DNA of 64,000 bases from an uncultured Alphaproteobacteria bacterium (GTDB taxonomy: Bacteria > Pseudomonadota > Alphaproteobacteria > MPNO01 > UBA830): the NCBI GenBank assembly GCA_913046035.1, contig CAJWSW010000001.1, positions 1 through 64,000 of the forward strand. Reading direction: 5' to 3'. Below the pieces are notes generated by a model, which did no database searches, had not been told where the DNA came from, and was given only the letters and a program-made list of their open reading frames with translations. This document shows positions 15,982 to 25,731 of this stretch, piece after piece. The position numbers were made by a program, and so were the translations under genes. How positions within the stretch are numbered: the stretch's first letter is position 1; each line of letters opens with the position of its first letter.

Positions 15982-17883
15982 ATGTTACAGATCGAAAACC
16001 TGTGTTACCGAATTGGTCCCAGGGTGCTGCTTGATGCAGCAACAGCAGCTGTGCCCGTGGGACACCGTGTTGGACTAGTTGGTCGTAACGGCACTGGTAA
16101 GACCACGTTACTCAAGCTTATCATGCAAGAGCTGACGCCTGATTCTGGGTCGATATCCATCCCGCCGCGTTGGCGCATTGGCGTCACGAGACAGGAAGCG
16201 CCCTCGGGTGTGGCGTCAGTAATCGACACCGTGCTTGGGGCCGACACCGAGCTTCGGGATCTCAATGCTGAAGCAAACACTGCAGCTGACCCTGATCGTA
16301 TTTCATATATCTATGAGCGGCTTGCCGAAAAAGAAGCGCATAAGGCACCCGCCCGCGCAGCGCGTATTCTGGCGGGTCTCGGTTTTGATGAGGTGGCTCA
16401 ATGGCGTCCTTTAAATGAATTTTCCGGCGGGTGGCGGATGCGAGTGATGCTGGCCGCGTTACTTTTCACCGAGCCTGATCTGTTGCTGCTGGATGAACCT
16501 ACTAACCATTTGGATCTTGAGGCGGCCCTTTGGCTGGAGGAATATCTGCGGCTCTATGACGGCACAATTTTAATGGTAAGTCACGATCGTGGGTTACTTA
16601 ACCGCGTCGCACAAGAAATCCTGCATCTGGATGATACCAGATTAACCCTTTACCAGGGAGGCTATGATCGGTTTGAGGCAGCTCGATGCATGAGACTCGA
16701 ACAGAACCAACGTGCGCGCGCCAAGCAAGAAGCTCAGCGTGCGCATATTCAGAAATTTATTGATCGTTTCCGGTACAAAGCTACAAAGGCGAAACAGGCA
16801 CAGTCCCGTGTAAAGATGCTTGAGCGGATGGAACCAATCGCCGAAGTTTTGGACGGTCCACCCGTTACATTTGATTTTCCCGACCCGCAGCCGCCGCTTG
16901 CACCGCCTCTGTTCAGCATACGTGACGCGGCGGTGGGATATGAGGGTGTGCCAATCTTAAAGAATTTGTCCCTCCGGCTCGATGAGGATGACCGTGTCGC
17001 TTTGATAGGTGCAAATGGAAATGGAAAGTCGACGTTAATGCGGCTTCTTGCCGGACGATTGCAGACGATGTCAGGCACTATGACTAAGTCGCCTAAACTG
17101 CGTATCGGATATTTTGCTCAGCACCAGACCGATGAGCTAGACATCGGGGTAACGCCTGTAGTTGAGCTAAGCCGGAGGCGGCCTGATGACACTAATGAGC
17201 AGATCCGAAGCCAGCTCGGTCGTTTCGGATTTAGCCAGCAACGTGCTGACACAAAGATCGTCAGGTTGTCTGGCGGGGAAAAGGCGCGGTTGTTATTTGC
17301 GCTAATGACTTGTGATGCGCCGCACATTCTTCTTCTTGATGAGCCGACTAACCATCTGGATGTCGATTCTCGACAAGCGCTTATCCAAGCAATTAACGGC
17401 TTTGCTGGCGCAGTGGTAATTGTCAGCCACGATCCACACGTGCTTGAAATGACCGCAGACCGGCTTTGGCTGGTTTCCGATGGCGGCGTTGAGACCTATG
17501 AGGGCGACCTTGGTGAATATCGCACCCTTCTTTTGGACGGTGAAAAGAAAGTTCCTGAGCGGAAATCTGATTTAACCCCGCAGAATTTGAGCGCCACAAC
17601 GGTTGATAAAAAAGAGCAACGGCGTTTAGCTGCAGAAAAACGAGCAACGTTAGCCCCATTAAGAAAACAAGTGGCACGGATCGAAAAAAACATTGCAAAG
17701 CTTCAGGCGAATAAGGAAGAGATTGAGCAGAGGATGGCTGACCCTAGGCTTTATGATGGGGACACAAGTATTGTTGTTTCACTTCAGAAAGATTTGGGCT
17801 GGATTTCCCAGCAACTATTGGAAGCAGAGGAGGCATGGATCACAATCCAGCAGGAGCTGGAGGCGGCTCAACCGGATGGCTAG
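15982..17883 (+). CDS. ABC-F family ATPase (Uup/YheS-like)
   Basis: 633 residues from ATG 15982 (MLQIENL); ATG 15961 would add seven residues with no better ribosome site. Two ATPase domains without membrane segments: Walker A GRNGTGKTT and GANGNGKST, signatures FSGGWRMR and LSGGEKAR, Walker B LLLLDEPTNHLD and ILLLDEPTNHLD. A basic linker lies between them, and the C-terminal 90 residues form a coiled coil (ATLAPLRKQVARIEKNIAKL). These are features of soluble ABC-F proteins that act on the ribosome or on DNA-related stress. Closest in layout to the Uup/YheS group rather than to antibiotic-resistance members. Confidence 0.93.
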   Translation: MLQIENLCYRIGPRVLLDAATAAVPVGHRVGLVGRNGTGKTTLLKLIMQELTPDSGSISIPPRWRIGVTRQEAPSGVASVIDTVLGADTELRDLNAEANTAADPDRISYIYERLAEKEAHKAPARAARILAGLGFDEVAQWRPLNEFSGGWRMRVMLAALLFTEPDLLLLDEPTNHLDLEAALWLEEYLRLYDGTILMVSHDRGLLNRVAQEILHLDDTRLTLYQGGYDRFEAARCMRLEQNQRARAKQEAQRAHIQKFIDRFRYKATKAKQAQSRVKMLERMEPIAEVLDGPPVTFDFPDPQPPLAPPLFSIRDAAVGYEGVPILKNLSLRLDEDDRVALIGANGNGKSTLMRLLAGRLQTMSGTMTKSPKLRIGYFAQHQTDELDIGVTPVVELSRRRPDDTNEQIRSQLGRFGFSQQRADTKIVRLSGGEKARLLFALMTCDAPHILLLDEPTNHLDVDSRQALIQAINGFAGAVVIVSHDPHVLEMTADRLWLVSDGGVETYEGDLGEYRTLLLDGEKKVPERKSDLTPQNLSATTVDKKEQRRLAAEKRATLAPLRKQVARIEKNIAKLQANKEEIEQRMADPRLYDGDTSIVVSLQKDLGWISQQLLEAEEAWITIQQELEAAQPDG

Positions 17884-17991
17884 GTATATATACTGCGCCG
17901 CGGGGTCTCAAGTTACTTACAGGTTCACCTCGCCCGCGGAATCCAAACATGCTAAGCACTCAAAAAAGGATACCTGTTTTCGGAGGATGAG

Positions 17992-18615
17992 ATGATCGAG
18001 CTTTATGCAGCGCCGACCTCTAACGGTCTTCGCGCGAAGATCATGCTGGATGAAACCGGACTAAATTACAACCTTAACATTGTAGATTTAGCTGAGGGTG
18101 CCAACCAATCGGATGAGTATTTAGATATTAATCCAATGGGTTTGATCCCCACGATTATTGATCCTGCGGGCCCCGACGGTCAGGAAGTCAAGCTTTCCCA
18201 ATCAATGGCCATCCTTATGTATCTCGCCAACAAATCTGGCAGATTTATGCCCGAACATTTAGTTAATGACACTATGTTTTGGCGCAACTCGATGTCGATC
18301 GCGACGGATATGACGGGTGTCCTTATGGCGATCCTTACAATAGGCCGAATGGATAGTCCGCATCAGCCCACGATTAATGAATTCGGTGCTCGGTATCACC
18401 GCTATCTGCGATATTGGGATGGCATTCTAGCGGATCAGCAATACGCGGGAGCTAATGAGGTTAGTATCGCTGATTTTGCATTTTATCCGGTAATCTTTCG
18501 ATCTAAATCGATGATCCCAGAATTTACTAATGATTGTCCGAACATTGATCGATGGTATGAAGAAATCGGTGCACGCCCTGGGGTGCAGAAGGGCCTCGAT
18601 TTCGGCCACAGCTGA
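17992..18615 (+). CDS. Glutathione S-transferase-like protein
   Basis: 207 residues: thioredoxin-fold N-terminal domain about 1-80 (IELYAAPTSNGLRAKIMLDE, then NPMGLIPTI with the cis-proline, then LSQSMAILMYLA with the gamma-glutamyl-binding S), and a helical domain about 90-207 with the SIADFAFYP motif. This resembles the Ure2/YfcG/YghU class, which uses a serine or asparagine near the start rather than tyrosine. GGAGG is 5 nt before the ATG. It is followed after 26 bp by the NMT1-like gene, so the two probably form an operon. Cytosolic; substrate unknown. Confidence 0.88.
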   Translation: MIELYAAPTSNGLRAKIMLDETGLNYNLNIVDLAEGANQSDEYLDINPMGLIPTIIDPAGPDGQEVKLSQSMAILMYLANKSGRFMPEHLVNDTMFWRNSMSIATDMTGVLMAILTIGRMDSPHQPTINEFGARYHRYLRYWDGILADQQYAGANEVSIADFAFYPVIFRSKSMIPEFTNDCPNIDRWYEEIGARPGVQKGLDFGHS

Positions 18616-18641
18616 TAGAAAGAACACAAGGAAACAAACAC

Positions 18642-19556
18642 ATGAAAATCGCGGTTCCCGACCTGATTTCCAATTCTTATTTACCTGCGCCTGCGGCAGT
18701 CGAGCTCGGTTTTTTTGAAAAAGAAGGTCTTGATATGAGCTACGAGCTCATCTTCCCGGTCGACGATGCCAATAAAGCGCTTCGCGATGGCAAGGTAGAT
18801 TTCGTTGGCGGATCCGCTCATTCTACACTTGCCGGTTTCCCCGAATGGGAGGGTGCTAAGCTTATTTGCGCCCTTTCGCAGGGTATGTACTGGTTTCTCG
18901 TCGCGCGCAAGGATCTTGAGATTGCGTTGGGTGATACACACGCTCTGAAAGGCCTAAATATTGGCGCAGCGCCCTGGGTCGATCTGGGATTGCGGGCCCT
19001 GTTAAAAGAAGAGGGAATTGATCCCGACACTGAAGTAAATATTGCTCCCATCCCTGGCACTGTTGTGCCGGGTGTATCGTTTGGCGTGACGGCAGCGGCG
19101 GCGCTTGAAGAAGGTAAGATTGATGCATTCTGGGCTAATGGTATGGGCGCTGAAGTTGCGGTGACAAAGGGTGTTGGCACCATTGTTCTGGACCCGCGTC
19201 GCGGTGTTGGGCCGGCCGCGTCTTTTAATTTTACACAACCTGTTTTTGCAACGACCCAAAAGATGATCGACGAACAGCCCGATAAGGTGGCTGCTGCGGT
19301 TCGTGCGATTGTAAGTGTGCAAAAAGCAATAAAGCGAGATGTGAGCCTCGCAACGGAGGTTGGCCGGAAGAGTTTTCCTGAAGCCGAAACTGCACTTATA
19401 GCCCAGGTTGTAGAGCGGGACCTTCCATTTTATGACGCTACGATTTCGCCCGACTTTGTGATGGGAATGAATACGTTTTGTCGCGACATGGGCCTTATGG
19501 CAGGTGACCCATCTTTTGAGGAGGTCGTTGCGACGCAGTTTGCGCACCTTTGGTAA
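18642..19556 (+). CDS. NMT1/THI5-like periplasmic-binding-fold protein without a signal peptide
   Basis: 304 residues with the fold of ABC substrate-binding proteins for nitrate, taurine or thiamine precursors (start MKIAVPDLISNSYLPAPAAVELGFFEKEGLD, then DFVGGSAHSTLAG and ALEEGKIDAFWANG). The frame begins directly at the mature domain; there is no signal sequence and no longer in-frame start. AAGGAAA is about 8 nt before the ATG. No permease or ATPase gene is nearby. It may be a cytoplasmic ligand-binding protein or an enzyme, although the CCCFC motif of eukaryotic THI5 is absent. Partner of the GST gene by operon context. Confidence 0.75.
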   Translation: MKIAVPDLISNSYLPAPAAVELGFFEKEGLDMSYELIFPVDDANKALRDGKVDFVGGSAHSTLAGFPEWEGAKLICALSQGMYWFLVARKDLEIALGDTHALKGLNIGAAPWVDLGLRALLKEEGIDPDTEVNIAPIPGTVVPGVSFGVTAAAALEEGKIDAFWANGMGAEVAVTKGVGTIVLDPRRGVGPAASFNFTQPVFATTQKMIDEQPDKVAAAVRAIVSVQKAIKRDVSLATEVGRKSFPEAETALIAQVVERDLPFYDATISPDFVMGMNTFCRDMGLMAGDPSFEEVVATQFAHLW

Positions 19557-19921
19557 TTTTCCATATCGCCAGAACTTTTGCTCATATTCGGATAGTTTTA
19601 GATACCAAGTTTTACTGAATTAAATAACAAATTGTAGGCTATTGATGATGTTGTTGCAGGGCAGGGAGACCATACTCTTAAACTAGTTTTATAGATGCGC
19701 CGTCTGGGTTTCTCGATTTTTGAGCGCGAATTTTTCAAAGAATTTTCTGTCCAAAGGACTTTGTGTTCATTTCTATCACCATGGAATAGTTCAGCGAATA
19801 AAGAAAATAAAACCGCAGTTCGACTGAAATTCAGTCTTCTATAAAGCGCAAAGATATTGCTGCCCTTCTGGCTCTCCAACTGTGATCCTTTATACTTAGC
19901 GTTGAAAAAAAGGAGCGCGCT
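19557..19921. other. 365-bp intergenic region, no gene seen
   Basis: AT-rich. A 93-codon antisense frame (19598-19879) would begin at TTG with AAGGAT nearby, but it has no family likeness and its composition resembles non-coding DNA. The AAGGAG site of the next gene lies at about 19909-19914. No clear terminator or promoter was found. Confidence 0.4.
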
Positions 19922-21301
19922 GTGACCGCAAGTTTCAAAACTAAATCAGATTCTAAAACCATTCCTATAACGCCGGTGGAGACAGCGGTCTTCGATGCGT
20001 GGTTAAAAAGGGAATCCAAGGAAACCCAGGCATGGGTGAGGTCCTGTGGTTTTACGGCAAAACCGGGTCAAATGAGCTTTGTATCCGGGATTAGTGGCTC
20101 TCTATCAAATGTTCTACTCGGCGTCGAAAATCATAACGGCATGTGGGACTATGCGGGGCTGCCGGGACGGTTGCCAGCTGGAAGTTACAGTTTAAACGCA
20201 CGTATGAGTATGGCCGGCGCAACGGCTGCAGCAACCGGGTGGGCACTCGGCCGATATCGATTCGAGAACTACAAGTCCAGAAAATCTAGTAAATTTCCCA
20301 CCCTAGTGTGGCCTGCTCGTGCGGATAAAACGAGGGTAAATGCCATGGTAGGAGCGATCTCACTTGTGCGAGATCTGATAAATACCCCTGCAGAAGACAT
20401 GGGGCCGTCGCAGCTAGCGCTTGCTGCACGAAATCTCGCCAAAAAGTTTAACGCGAACATCAAAGTTATCTCCGGTGAAAGACTTATAAAGCAGAACTTC
20501 CCGACTATTCACGCGGTGGGACGCGCGAGTGATGATCCACCTCGGTTGATAGATCTGCATTGGGGTAAGGTATCTCATCCCAAAGTATCAATCGTGGGGA
20601 AGGGTGTGTGTTTTGATACAGGCGGCTTAAACCTAAAGCCGACCGCGGGGATGTTGAGGATGAAGAAAGATATGGGTGGCGGCGCGCATGCGCTGGGCCT
20701 CGCCAGTTTGATTATGGCACTAAAATTACCTGTTCGGTTGAGAGTGCTTGTGCCGGCGGTCGAAAATAATGTCGCTGGAAATTCGATCCGTCCATTAGAT
20801 GTCATCAAGACACGGAAAGGCATAACTGTCGAGATCGGTAATACCGACGCTGAGGGCCGCCTTGTGATGTGCGATGCGCTCGCGCTGGCGGATGCTGACA
20901 AGCCCGACATGATAGTCGACTTTTCTACCCTGACAGGTGCAGCGCGTGTTGCCGTTGGTACAGACATCGCGGCAATGTTTTGTAATAACGATAAGCTCGC
21001 GGCGGACCTCGAAAAGGCCTCCGTTGCTGTGCAAGACCCCGTTTGGCGTTTGCCGCTTTGGCAGCCCTATCGACAAATGCTTGATAGTAAGGTAGCCGAC
21101 ATCAACAACGTATCTGAAGGTGGCTTTGGTGGTGCGATTACCGCAGCGCTGTATCTGCAGGAATTTGTAAGTGATGAAACACCATGGGCGCATTTTGACA
21201 TTATGGCATGGAACACGAAGCCGAGGCCTGGGCGACCTGTTGGTGGCGAGGCTCAATCGCTGAGAGCCGTTTTTGAAATGCTCGAAACCAGATACCGTTA
21301 G
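19922..21301 (+). CDS. Leucyl aminopeptidase family protein (M17)
   Basis: 459 residues from a GTG start with AAGGAG about 8 nt upstream. The C-terminal catalytic domain is complete: VGKGVCFDTGGLNLKP, then KKDMGGGAHALG with the metal lysine and aspartate, and the family signature NTDAEGRL followed by TLTGAARVA. M17 enzymes are hexameric, two-metal cytosolic aminopeptidases that recycle peptides. The N-terminal domain is the shorter type seen in PepA-like bacterial paralogues. It stands as a single gene. Function is confident at family level. Confidence 0.93.
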   Translation: MTASFKTKSDSKTIPITPVETAVFDAWLKRESKETQAWVRSCGFTAKPGQMSFVSGISGSLSNVLLGVENHNGMWDYAGLPGRLPAGSYSLNARMSMAGATAAATGWALGRYRFENYKSRKSSKFPTLVWPARADKTRVNAMVGAISLVRDLINTPAEDMGPSQLALAARNLAKKFNANIKVISGERLIKQNFPTIHAVGRASDDPPRLIDLHWGKVSHPKVSIVGKGVCFDTGGLNLKPTAGMLRMKKDMGGGAHALGLASLIMALKLPVRLRVLVPAVENNVAGNSIRPLDVIKTRKGITVEIGNTDAEGRLVMCDALALADADKPDMIVDFSTLTGAARVAVGTDIAAMFCNNDKLAADLEKASVAVQDPVWRLPLWQPYRQMLDSKVADINNVSEGGFGGAITAALYLQEFVSDETPWAHFDIMAWNTKPRPGRPVGGEAQSLRAVFEMLETRYR

Positions 21302-21454
21302 CAAAATACGTCCGCGGGCAAAGTTACGGAAAACAATAAGATTTGTGCAAAGTTACGCTGCTGATTGCGTAAAAAGTCTTGAGGTGTTTCAATTTTTCGT
21401 GAAACGCCCTGAGTGTTGGCGGTTTGGAGGTAGAAATTTGGGCGGCGCGATAAA

Positions 21455-21934
21455 TCATCTTATGATGTAATTTGTTTCGATCTCCTCGAGCAATCCTTCT
21501 GATGCCGCTTCAATTAAGTCAAATACGCGATCAAACCCGTTGCTTGAGCCGTAATAAGGGTCGGGAACTTCAGAAATCTCGGTATTGTGGGCATAGTTCA
21601 TGAACATGTGTATTCGAGATTGCAGTTGTGGCGGGCAAGAACGCTTCATAGCGGAAAAATGAGTTTTGTCCATTGCCAGCAGGAGATCAAATTCCTCGAA
21701 GTCATGAGGTCGAATAGTGCGAGCTTTTTGATGCCGAATATCAATTCCCCTTTTTATCGCTGTTTCGGTAGATCGAGGATCAGGTGGGTCTCCTGCGTGC
21801 CAGGAACCCAAGCCTGCTGAATCTACCTTGATGAGGTCTGTAAGACAGCGCGTTTTCAGCAGGTTTCTGAAAACGCCCTCAGCGGTTGGAGACCGACATA
21901 TATTTCCGGTGCAGACGAACAATATTTTAAACAC
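21455..21934 (-). CDS. Low-molecular-weight protein-tyrosine phosphatase
   Basis: 159 residues from GTG 21934, preceded by GGTGAG at about 6 nt. A TTG at 21976 would add 14 residues not expected in the family, which normally starts just before ILFVCTGNICRSP. The P-loop CTGNICR holds the nucleophilic cysteine and phosphate-binding arginine. The acid loop is DPYYG, with the general-acid aspartate. Cytosolic; it removes phosphate from tyrosine, or in some relatives reduces arsenate, though no arsenic genes are nearby. Confidence 0.9.
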   Translation of the reverse strand: MFKILFVCTGNICRSPTAEGVFRNLLKTRCLTDLIKVDSAGLGSWHAGDPPDPRSTETAIKRGIDIRHQKARTIRPHDFEEFDLLLAMDKTHFSAMKRSCPPQLQSRIHMFMNYAHNTEISEVPDPYYGSSNGFDRVFDLIEAASEGLLEEIETNYIIR

Positions 21935-22198
21935 AAATGATCTCACCGTTACGTGCGTACCCGAATGCTTTGGCAAATCTCGATATGCTCCTTATTAGGA
22001 AATTCTGAAACAATTTTTATTTAATTAATTTCCGTGCCCAAGTCCCAATCCAACTGTTGGTTGGTTCGTATGTAGAAGCCTTGTATCCTGGTCAATGACA
22101 GCGAAAGAACACAATCGAATAGAACAGGCTTCGTGTTATCACATGTTTAATTTTTTATTGCTAACGCTGCCCAGTTTGCTGAAAAGAAATTGGCTGTG

Positions 22199-22232
22199 TG
22201 GAAGACTTTATTCGAGTGACTGTCGTCTTCCA
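22199..22232. promoter_or_regulatory. 8-bp inverted repeat upstream of EamA genes
   Basis: TGGAAGAC (22199-22206) and GTCTTCCA (22225-22232) are perfect inverted copies with an 18-bp spacer, ending 32 bp before the GTG start of the first EamA gene. The spacing suits a dimeric repressor site or an RNA hairpin in the leader. No T-run follows, so it is not a standard terminator. Confidence 0.3.
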
Positions 22233-22264
22233 GCAATACAATATCACATAAATGGACTGATTAG

Positions 22265-23173
22265 GTGATTGCGCCTTCGGCGTACCTTGCTCTACCTGTT
22301 AAGACTAGAGCAGTCATCTTGATGACGTTATCGGCCATTGCCTATGCTTTGACCTTCGTAACAGTGCGAGCCCTGTCGGAAATGTTCTCGGTGTATATGC
22401 TGGTTATGCTTCGGGCAGCTATTGGCACCGCTATACTAATCCCCTGGTTGTATCGGTCGGGTGTTGGCGTTTTGCGGACAACGCAGGCGCGATTATATGG
22501 GTTTCGGGCTGTAATCGTGTACACCGGTAATCTCTGTTGGTTTTATGCGCTGGCGACAATGCCACTTGCGGATGCGACGGCTTTATCCTTCCTCATGCCT
22601 GTTTTTACAGTGATCATCTTGGCGGTCTGGATGCGGGAACGCCTTAACGGCTCTCGGATCACTGCTCTTATGCTCGGTCTTGCCGGCGCGTTTGTAATAA
22701 TACGACCGGGGTTTGCCGAAGTCGGGATCGCCACGGTTGGCATGCTTTACACGACTGTTGCCTATGGTGCCGCAACTGCGGTAACCCGTGTGCTGACCTT
22801 TAAGGATGACCCAAATGTGGTCGTCTTTTATATGTTCGCCCTCAATCTGCCATTAGCCTTGGGTCCCGGGCTTTATCACTGGATGCCGCCGCAATTTTCC
22901 GATTGGTTGTTAATTGGCGCCTTTGCTGTGTTGAGCCTGTATTCGCAGATCTTTATGACACGGGCCTTGGCGCTCGCAGACGCGGTAGTTGTGATGCCTA
23001 CCTTCTACATTCAGTTACCGTTAGCCGCGTTGTTAGGTCTTTTGCTATTTAGCCAAGTACCCGAAATCTGGCTTATACCGGGCGCCGCCCTCATTATCGG
23101 GGGTAGTTATTATTCGCTGTGGAGTGAGGCGCGCCGCCGTCTTGCAAAAATGAACAGAGATGAAATGACATGA
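22265..23173 (+). CDS. EamA/DMT-family transporter
   Basis: 302 residues, about ten membrane helices in two EamA repeats. Characteristic sites are the RAAIGTAILIPWL segment, PLADATALSFLMPVF at the end of helix 4, and FVIIRPGF after helix 5. The start is GTG at 22265. It overlaps the next EamA gene by 4 bp (ATGA), so the two are translationally coupled and could be co-functional. The family exports or imports amino acids, nucleosides or other metabolites across the inner membrane; the substrate cannot be read from sequence. Confidence 0.9.
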   Translation: MIAPSAYLALPVKTRAVILMTLSAIAYALTFVTVRALSEMFSVYMLVMLRAAIGTAILIPWLYRSGVGVLRTTQARLYGFRAVIVYTGNLCWFYALATMPLADATALSFLMPVFTVIILAVWMRERLNGSRITALMLGLAGAFVIIRPGFAEVGIATVGMLYTTVAYGAATAVTRVLTFKDDPNVVVFYMFALNLPLALGPGLYHWMPPQFSDWLLIGAFAVLSLYSQIFMTRALALADAVVVMPTFYIQLPLAALLGLLLFSQVPEIWLIPGAALIIGGSYYSLWSEARRRLAKMNRDEMT

Positions 23174-24039
23174 AAAAGATAGCGATGGCGCCTGCTGTGA
23201 TAGGACTCTTGTGGATGAGTGGCACTGCGGTTTGCTACGCGGCAAGTTACGTCATTATGCGCCTTTTATCAGACGAAATGAGTATCTATGTAATTACATT
23301 TTTAAGATCGGCTATCGCCTGCTTATTTCTCGGGCCATGGATGTTAGCCATTCGTCCATCTGCCATCCGTGTTAGCAGGTGGCGGCTCTATTGGGTTCGC
23401 GCTCTAGCCACTTACGCGGCCATGATGTGCACTGTCTACGGCATCGCGCATGTAGCGATTGCGGATGTTACTGCGCTTTTGCTTGCATCTCCGCTTTTCA
23501 CAGTGTTGTTTGCTGCATTGTTTCTTAAGGAACGGGTCGGTATTCATCGTTGGGCAGCCCTAATGGCGGGTATTGTTGGCGCGCTAATAATTATTCGTCC
23601 TGGTTTTGCGGTGATCACCTTTGCTAGTTTTGCAGGTCTGTTTTCTGCATTTGGTTATGGAATAGCCAATGCCGGAACTAAGGCTCTTACATCTACAGAT
23701 CATCCAGATGCTATCGCCTTTTGGATGTACGCTCTCATTATCCCGATTTCTGCTGGGCCCGCAATTTGGACTTGGACTACACCTGGTTGGAACCATGTAC
23801 CGCTAATAATTTTACTCGGTCTCCTTACTATGCTGTCGCAGTACTGCATGGCGCGGGCTTTCCGTGCTGCGGACACGAGCGTGGTCCTTCCGGCACATTA
23901 TCTTCAGATGCCATTCGCCGCTGGGCTCGCGTTTCTCGTGCTTGCCCAGGTGCCTTCCGTTTGGGTGTGGCCGGGAGCGTTTATCATCGCCGTCAGCGCC
24001 TATTATACGGCTGTCCGTGAACGTAAAAATTCAAGATAG
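23170..24039 (+). CDS. EamA/DMT-family transporter
   Basis: 289 residues, ten predicted helices, with the helix-4 motif VAIADVTALLLASPLF and ALIIIRPGF after helix 5. Start ATG overlaps the stop of the preceding EamA gene as ATGA. The pair share layout but only moderate residue identity by eye, so the duplication is old. Substrate unknown. Confidence 0.9.
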   Translation: MKKIAMAPAVIGLLWMSGTAVCYAASYVIMRLLSDEMSIYVITFLRSAIACLFLGPWMLAIRPSAIRVSRWRLYWVRALATYAAMMCTVYGIAHVAIADVTALLLASPLFTVLFAALFLKERVGIHRWAALMAGIVGALIIIRPGFAVITFASFAGLFSAFGYGIANAGTKALTSTDHPDAIAFWMYALIIPISAGPAIWTWTTPGWNHVPLIILLGLLTMLSQYCMARAFRAADTSVVLPAHYLQMPFAAGLAFLVLAQVPSVWVWPGAFIIAVSAYYTAVRERKNSR

Positions 24040-24346
24040 GATGCTTTAGGGGCCCCTTTCGCAAACGGTGCAATCAGACAGGTCGAGCGAGGTTCTTATC
24101 TTGCAGCATTCGGACGATCCCGAGAAACCTTGTACAGCGGGGTAGAGACTATCATTGGCGCACCATAAAAAAGAGGGAGCTGGCAAATGCTTTCTGATGG
24201 ATTTAAAGGAAACTTTCTTACCGGGAACTTCTCTCTTATTAAGCAATAGGGCAATGGTGTGAGTCACATTCATTGTCGCAACGATCCTTGCCTCGATCAT
24301 TTTATCAGTCTGCGTTACTTTAAATAAATAACAGAGGAGTATTTTT
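24040..24346. other. 307-bp intergenic region, no gene accepted
   Basis: An antisense frame of 84 codons (24046-24300) has no ribosome site and no family likeness. The GAGGAG site for the pterin dehydratase is at about 24332-24337. No clear terminator for the EamA pair was seen. Confidence 0.35.
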
Positions 24347-24691
24347 GTGATTGAGAAATTAAGAGGTGCAGCGCGAACTAAAGCTCTGGGGGGTTTAAAG
24401 CATTGGAAAAAAGCTAAGGGACGTGATGCTATTACAAATGAATATAGATTTAAGGACTTTAACGAGGCCTTTGGTTTTATGTCGCGTGTAGCGATAAAGG
24501 CAGAAAAAATCGATCATCATCCAGAGTGGTCGAATGTCTATAATCAAGTGCAGGTCACGTTGACCACACATGATGCCGGTGGGGTATCTCAACGTGATAT
24601 AGACCTCGCAAAGTTCATTGATGGCATCGCTGGGAGAAAGGCCGCGGCAGAGCTAGCGAAAATTGAAAGAAATAAGGTAGGGAAGAAATAA
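24347..24691 (+). CDS. phhB: 4a-hydroxytetrahydrobiopterin dehydratase (pterin-4a-carbinolamine dehydratase)
   Basis: 114 residues, family length. The signature [15 protein letters not shown] is complete, followed by [19 protein letters not shown]; the paired histidines and the later histidine form the dehydration site. It regenerates the pterin cofactor after aromatic amino-acid hydroxylation and can also act in molybdopterin or redox chemistry. GTG start with GAGGAG upstream. No phenylalanine hydroxylase is adjacent. Confident at family level. Confidence 0.92.
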   Translation: MIEKLRGAARTKALGGLKHWKKAKGRDAITNEYRFKDFNEAFGFMSRVAIKAEKIDHHPEWSNVYNQVQVTLTTHDAGGVSQRDIDLAKFIDGIAGRKAAAELAKIERNKVGKK

Positions 24692-24842
24692 GCTGAAAAC
24701 CCTTATAAAATATCCCACGATGTTGATCGCCGCATAATTTGGAGGGTGCCTCAAAGCCTGCCAGCTTAGGTAGCTAAAACAATTCCGTCAGTTTATATAT
24801 ACGGAACGTTGGCAAAGACCACAAAACCCGCGGCAGTAGCTA

Positions 24843-25730
24843 TCATTTTCCTTCCTGACCCAATCGTGTGAGCCATATCGACGCGGAAAAGATGATCATG
24901 CCCCCGATCCAAGTCCAGATGTCGGGCAGTTCTGAGAAAACGATCCAGCCTAACATGGTGGCCCAGATCAGCCGAGTAAAATTAAATGGCATAGCAATTG
25001 ACATATCAGCCGCTTGCACGCCGCGATTGTATGTGCGTTGCAGGATTACGCTCACAAAACCTATCAAGGCGAAAAGCCCCCACTGTTCGGGGGTCGGGTT
25101 GTTCCACACAATGATTGTCGGGATCAAAAGAATCAGCGCCTGGGTTACAAATAGCCAGCCAGCGATCGTATCTGGTGGATCGGTTCGCAAGAGTGATTTA
25201 ATCATTATTGAGACTAAGGCTCCCGAAAGCGCTGAGCCGAGAGCAAACGCGATTCCGAGATTAAACTCACCAAAGCCCGGACGGATAACAATCAGCGCGC
25301 CAGCAAAACCTGAGGCAATTGCAAGCCAGCGATAACGGCTCACAACTTCTCCCAGCACAAATCCTGCTATGGCTGAGGCAATCACAGGTTGTAGGAACCC
25401 AATAGCCGACATGTCTGCAATTGGTATCAAGGCGACGGCGGCAAAAAGAAGGGTTACGTTAGTCGATGACATAAAGCCACGAAACACGTGACGACCAATT
25501 TGTTTTGTCCGCATTCCGGAAAGGCCAACGCTTATTAGCCACGGCAACATGAAAAACACCGCAAAGGCGTTCCGCAAAAATACTATTTGGAAGACCTCAA
25601 TATCCGGGGCCATGTAACGTCCGATGGCGATTGACACTACATAAGCGACAGCGGAAATCGACATCCAAATGCCAGATCGAAGGGGGCCGGGCAAAGCTCG
25701 GAAGCGGGTTAGAACAACCGATACCCTCAT
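24843..25730 (-). CDS. EamA/DMT-family transporter
   Basis: 295 residues from ATG 25730, one base after the stop of the gene upstream; a start at 25772 would run 41 bp into that gene. Ten predicted helices with IPIADMSAIGFLQPVI and ALIVIRPGF. Third gene of a tandem of three EamA paralogues transcribed together. All three share the TDPPDT-like turn at the start of the second repeat. Substrate unknown. Confidence 0.9.
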   Translation of the reverse strand: MRVSVVLTRFRALPGPLRSGIWMSISAVAYVVSIAIGRYMAPDIEVFQIVFLRNAFAVFFMLPWLISVGLSGMRTKQIGRHVFRGFMSSTNVTLLFAAVALIPIADMSAIGFLQPVIASAIAGFVLGEVVSRYRWLAIASGFAGALIVIRPGFGEFNLGIAFALGSALSGALVSIMIKSLLRTDPPDTIAGWLFVTQALILLIPTIIVWNNPTPEQWGLFALIGFVSVILQRTYNRGVQAADMSIAMPFNFTRLIWATMLGWIVFSELPDIWTWIGGMIIFSASIWLTRLGQEGK

Positions 25731-25731
25731 T

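Noticed and set aside
19598..19879. 93-codon minus-strand frame in the gap before the M17 gene
   Set aside because: Begins at TTG, has biased non-coding composition and no recognisable motif. It was the closest call among rejected frames.
21318..21357. 11-bp direct repeat GCAAAGTTACG after the M17 gene
   Set aside because: Two copies only, 29 bp apart, with no adjacent signal; likely chance.
24046..24300. 84-codon minus-strand frame with several cysteines
   Set aside because: No ribosome site, no family resemblance, and the cysteines have no metal-site spacing.
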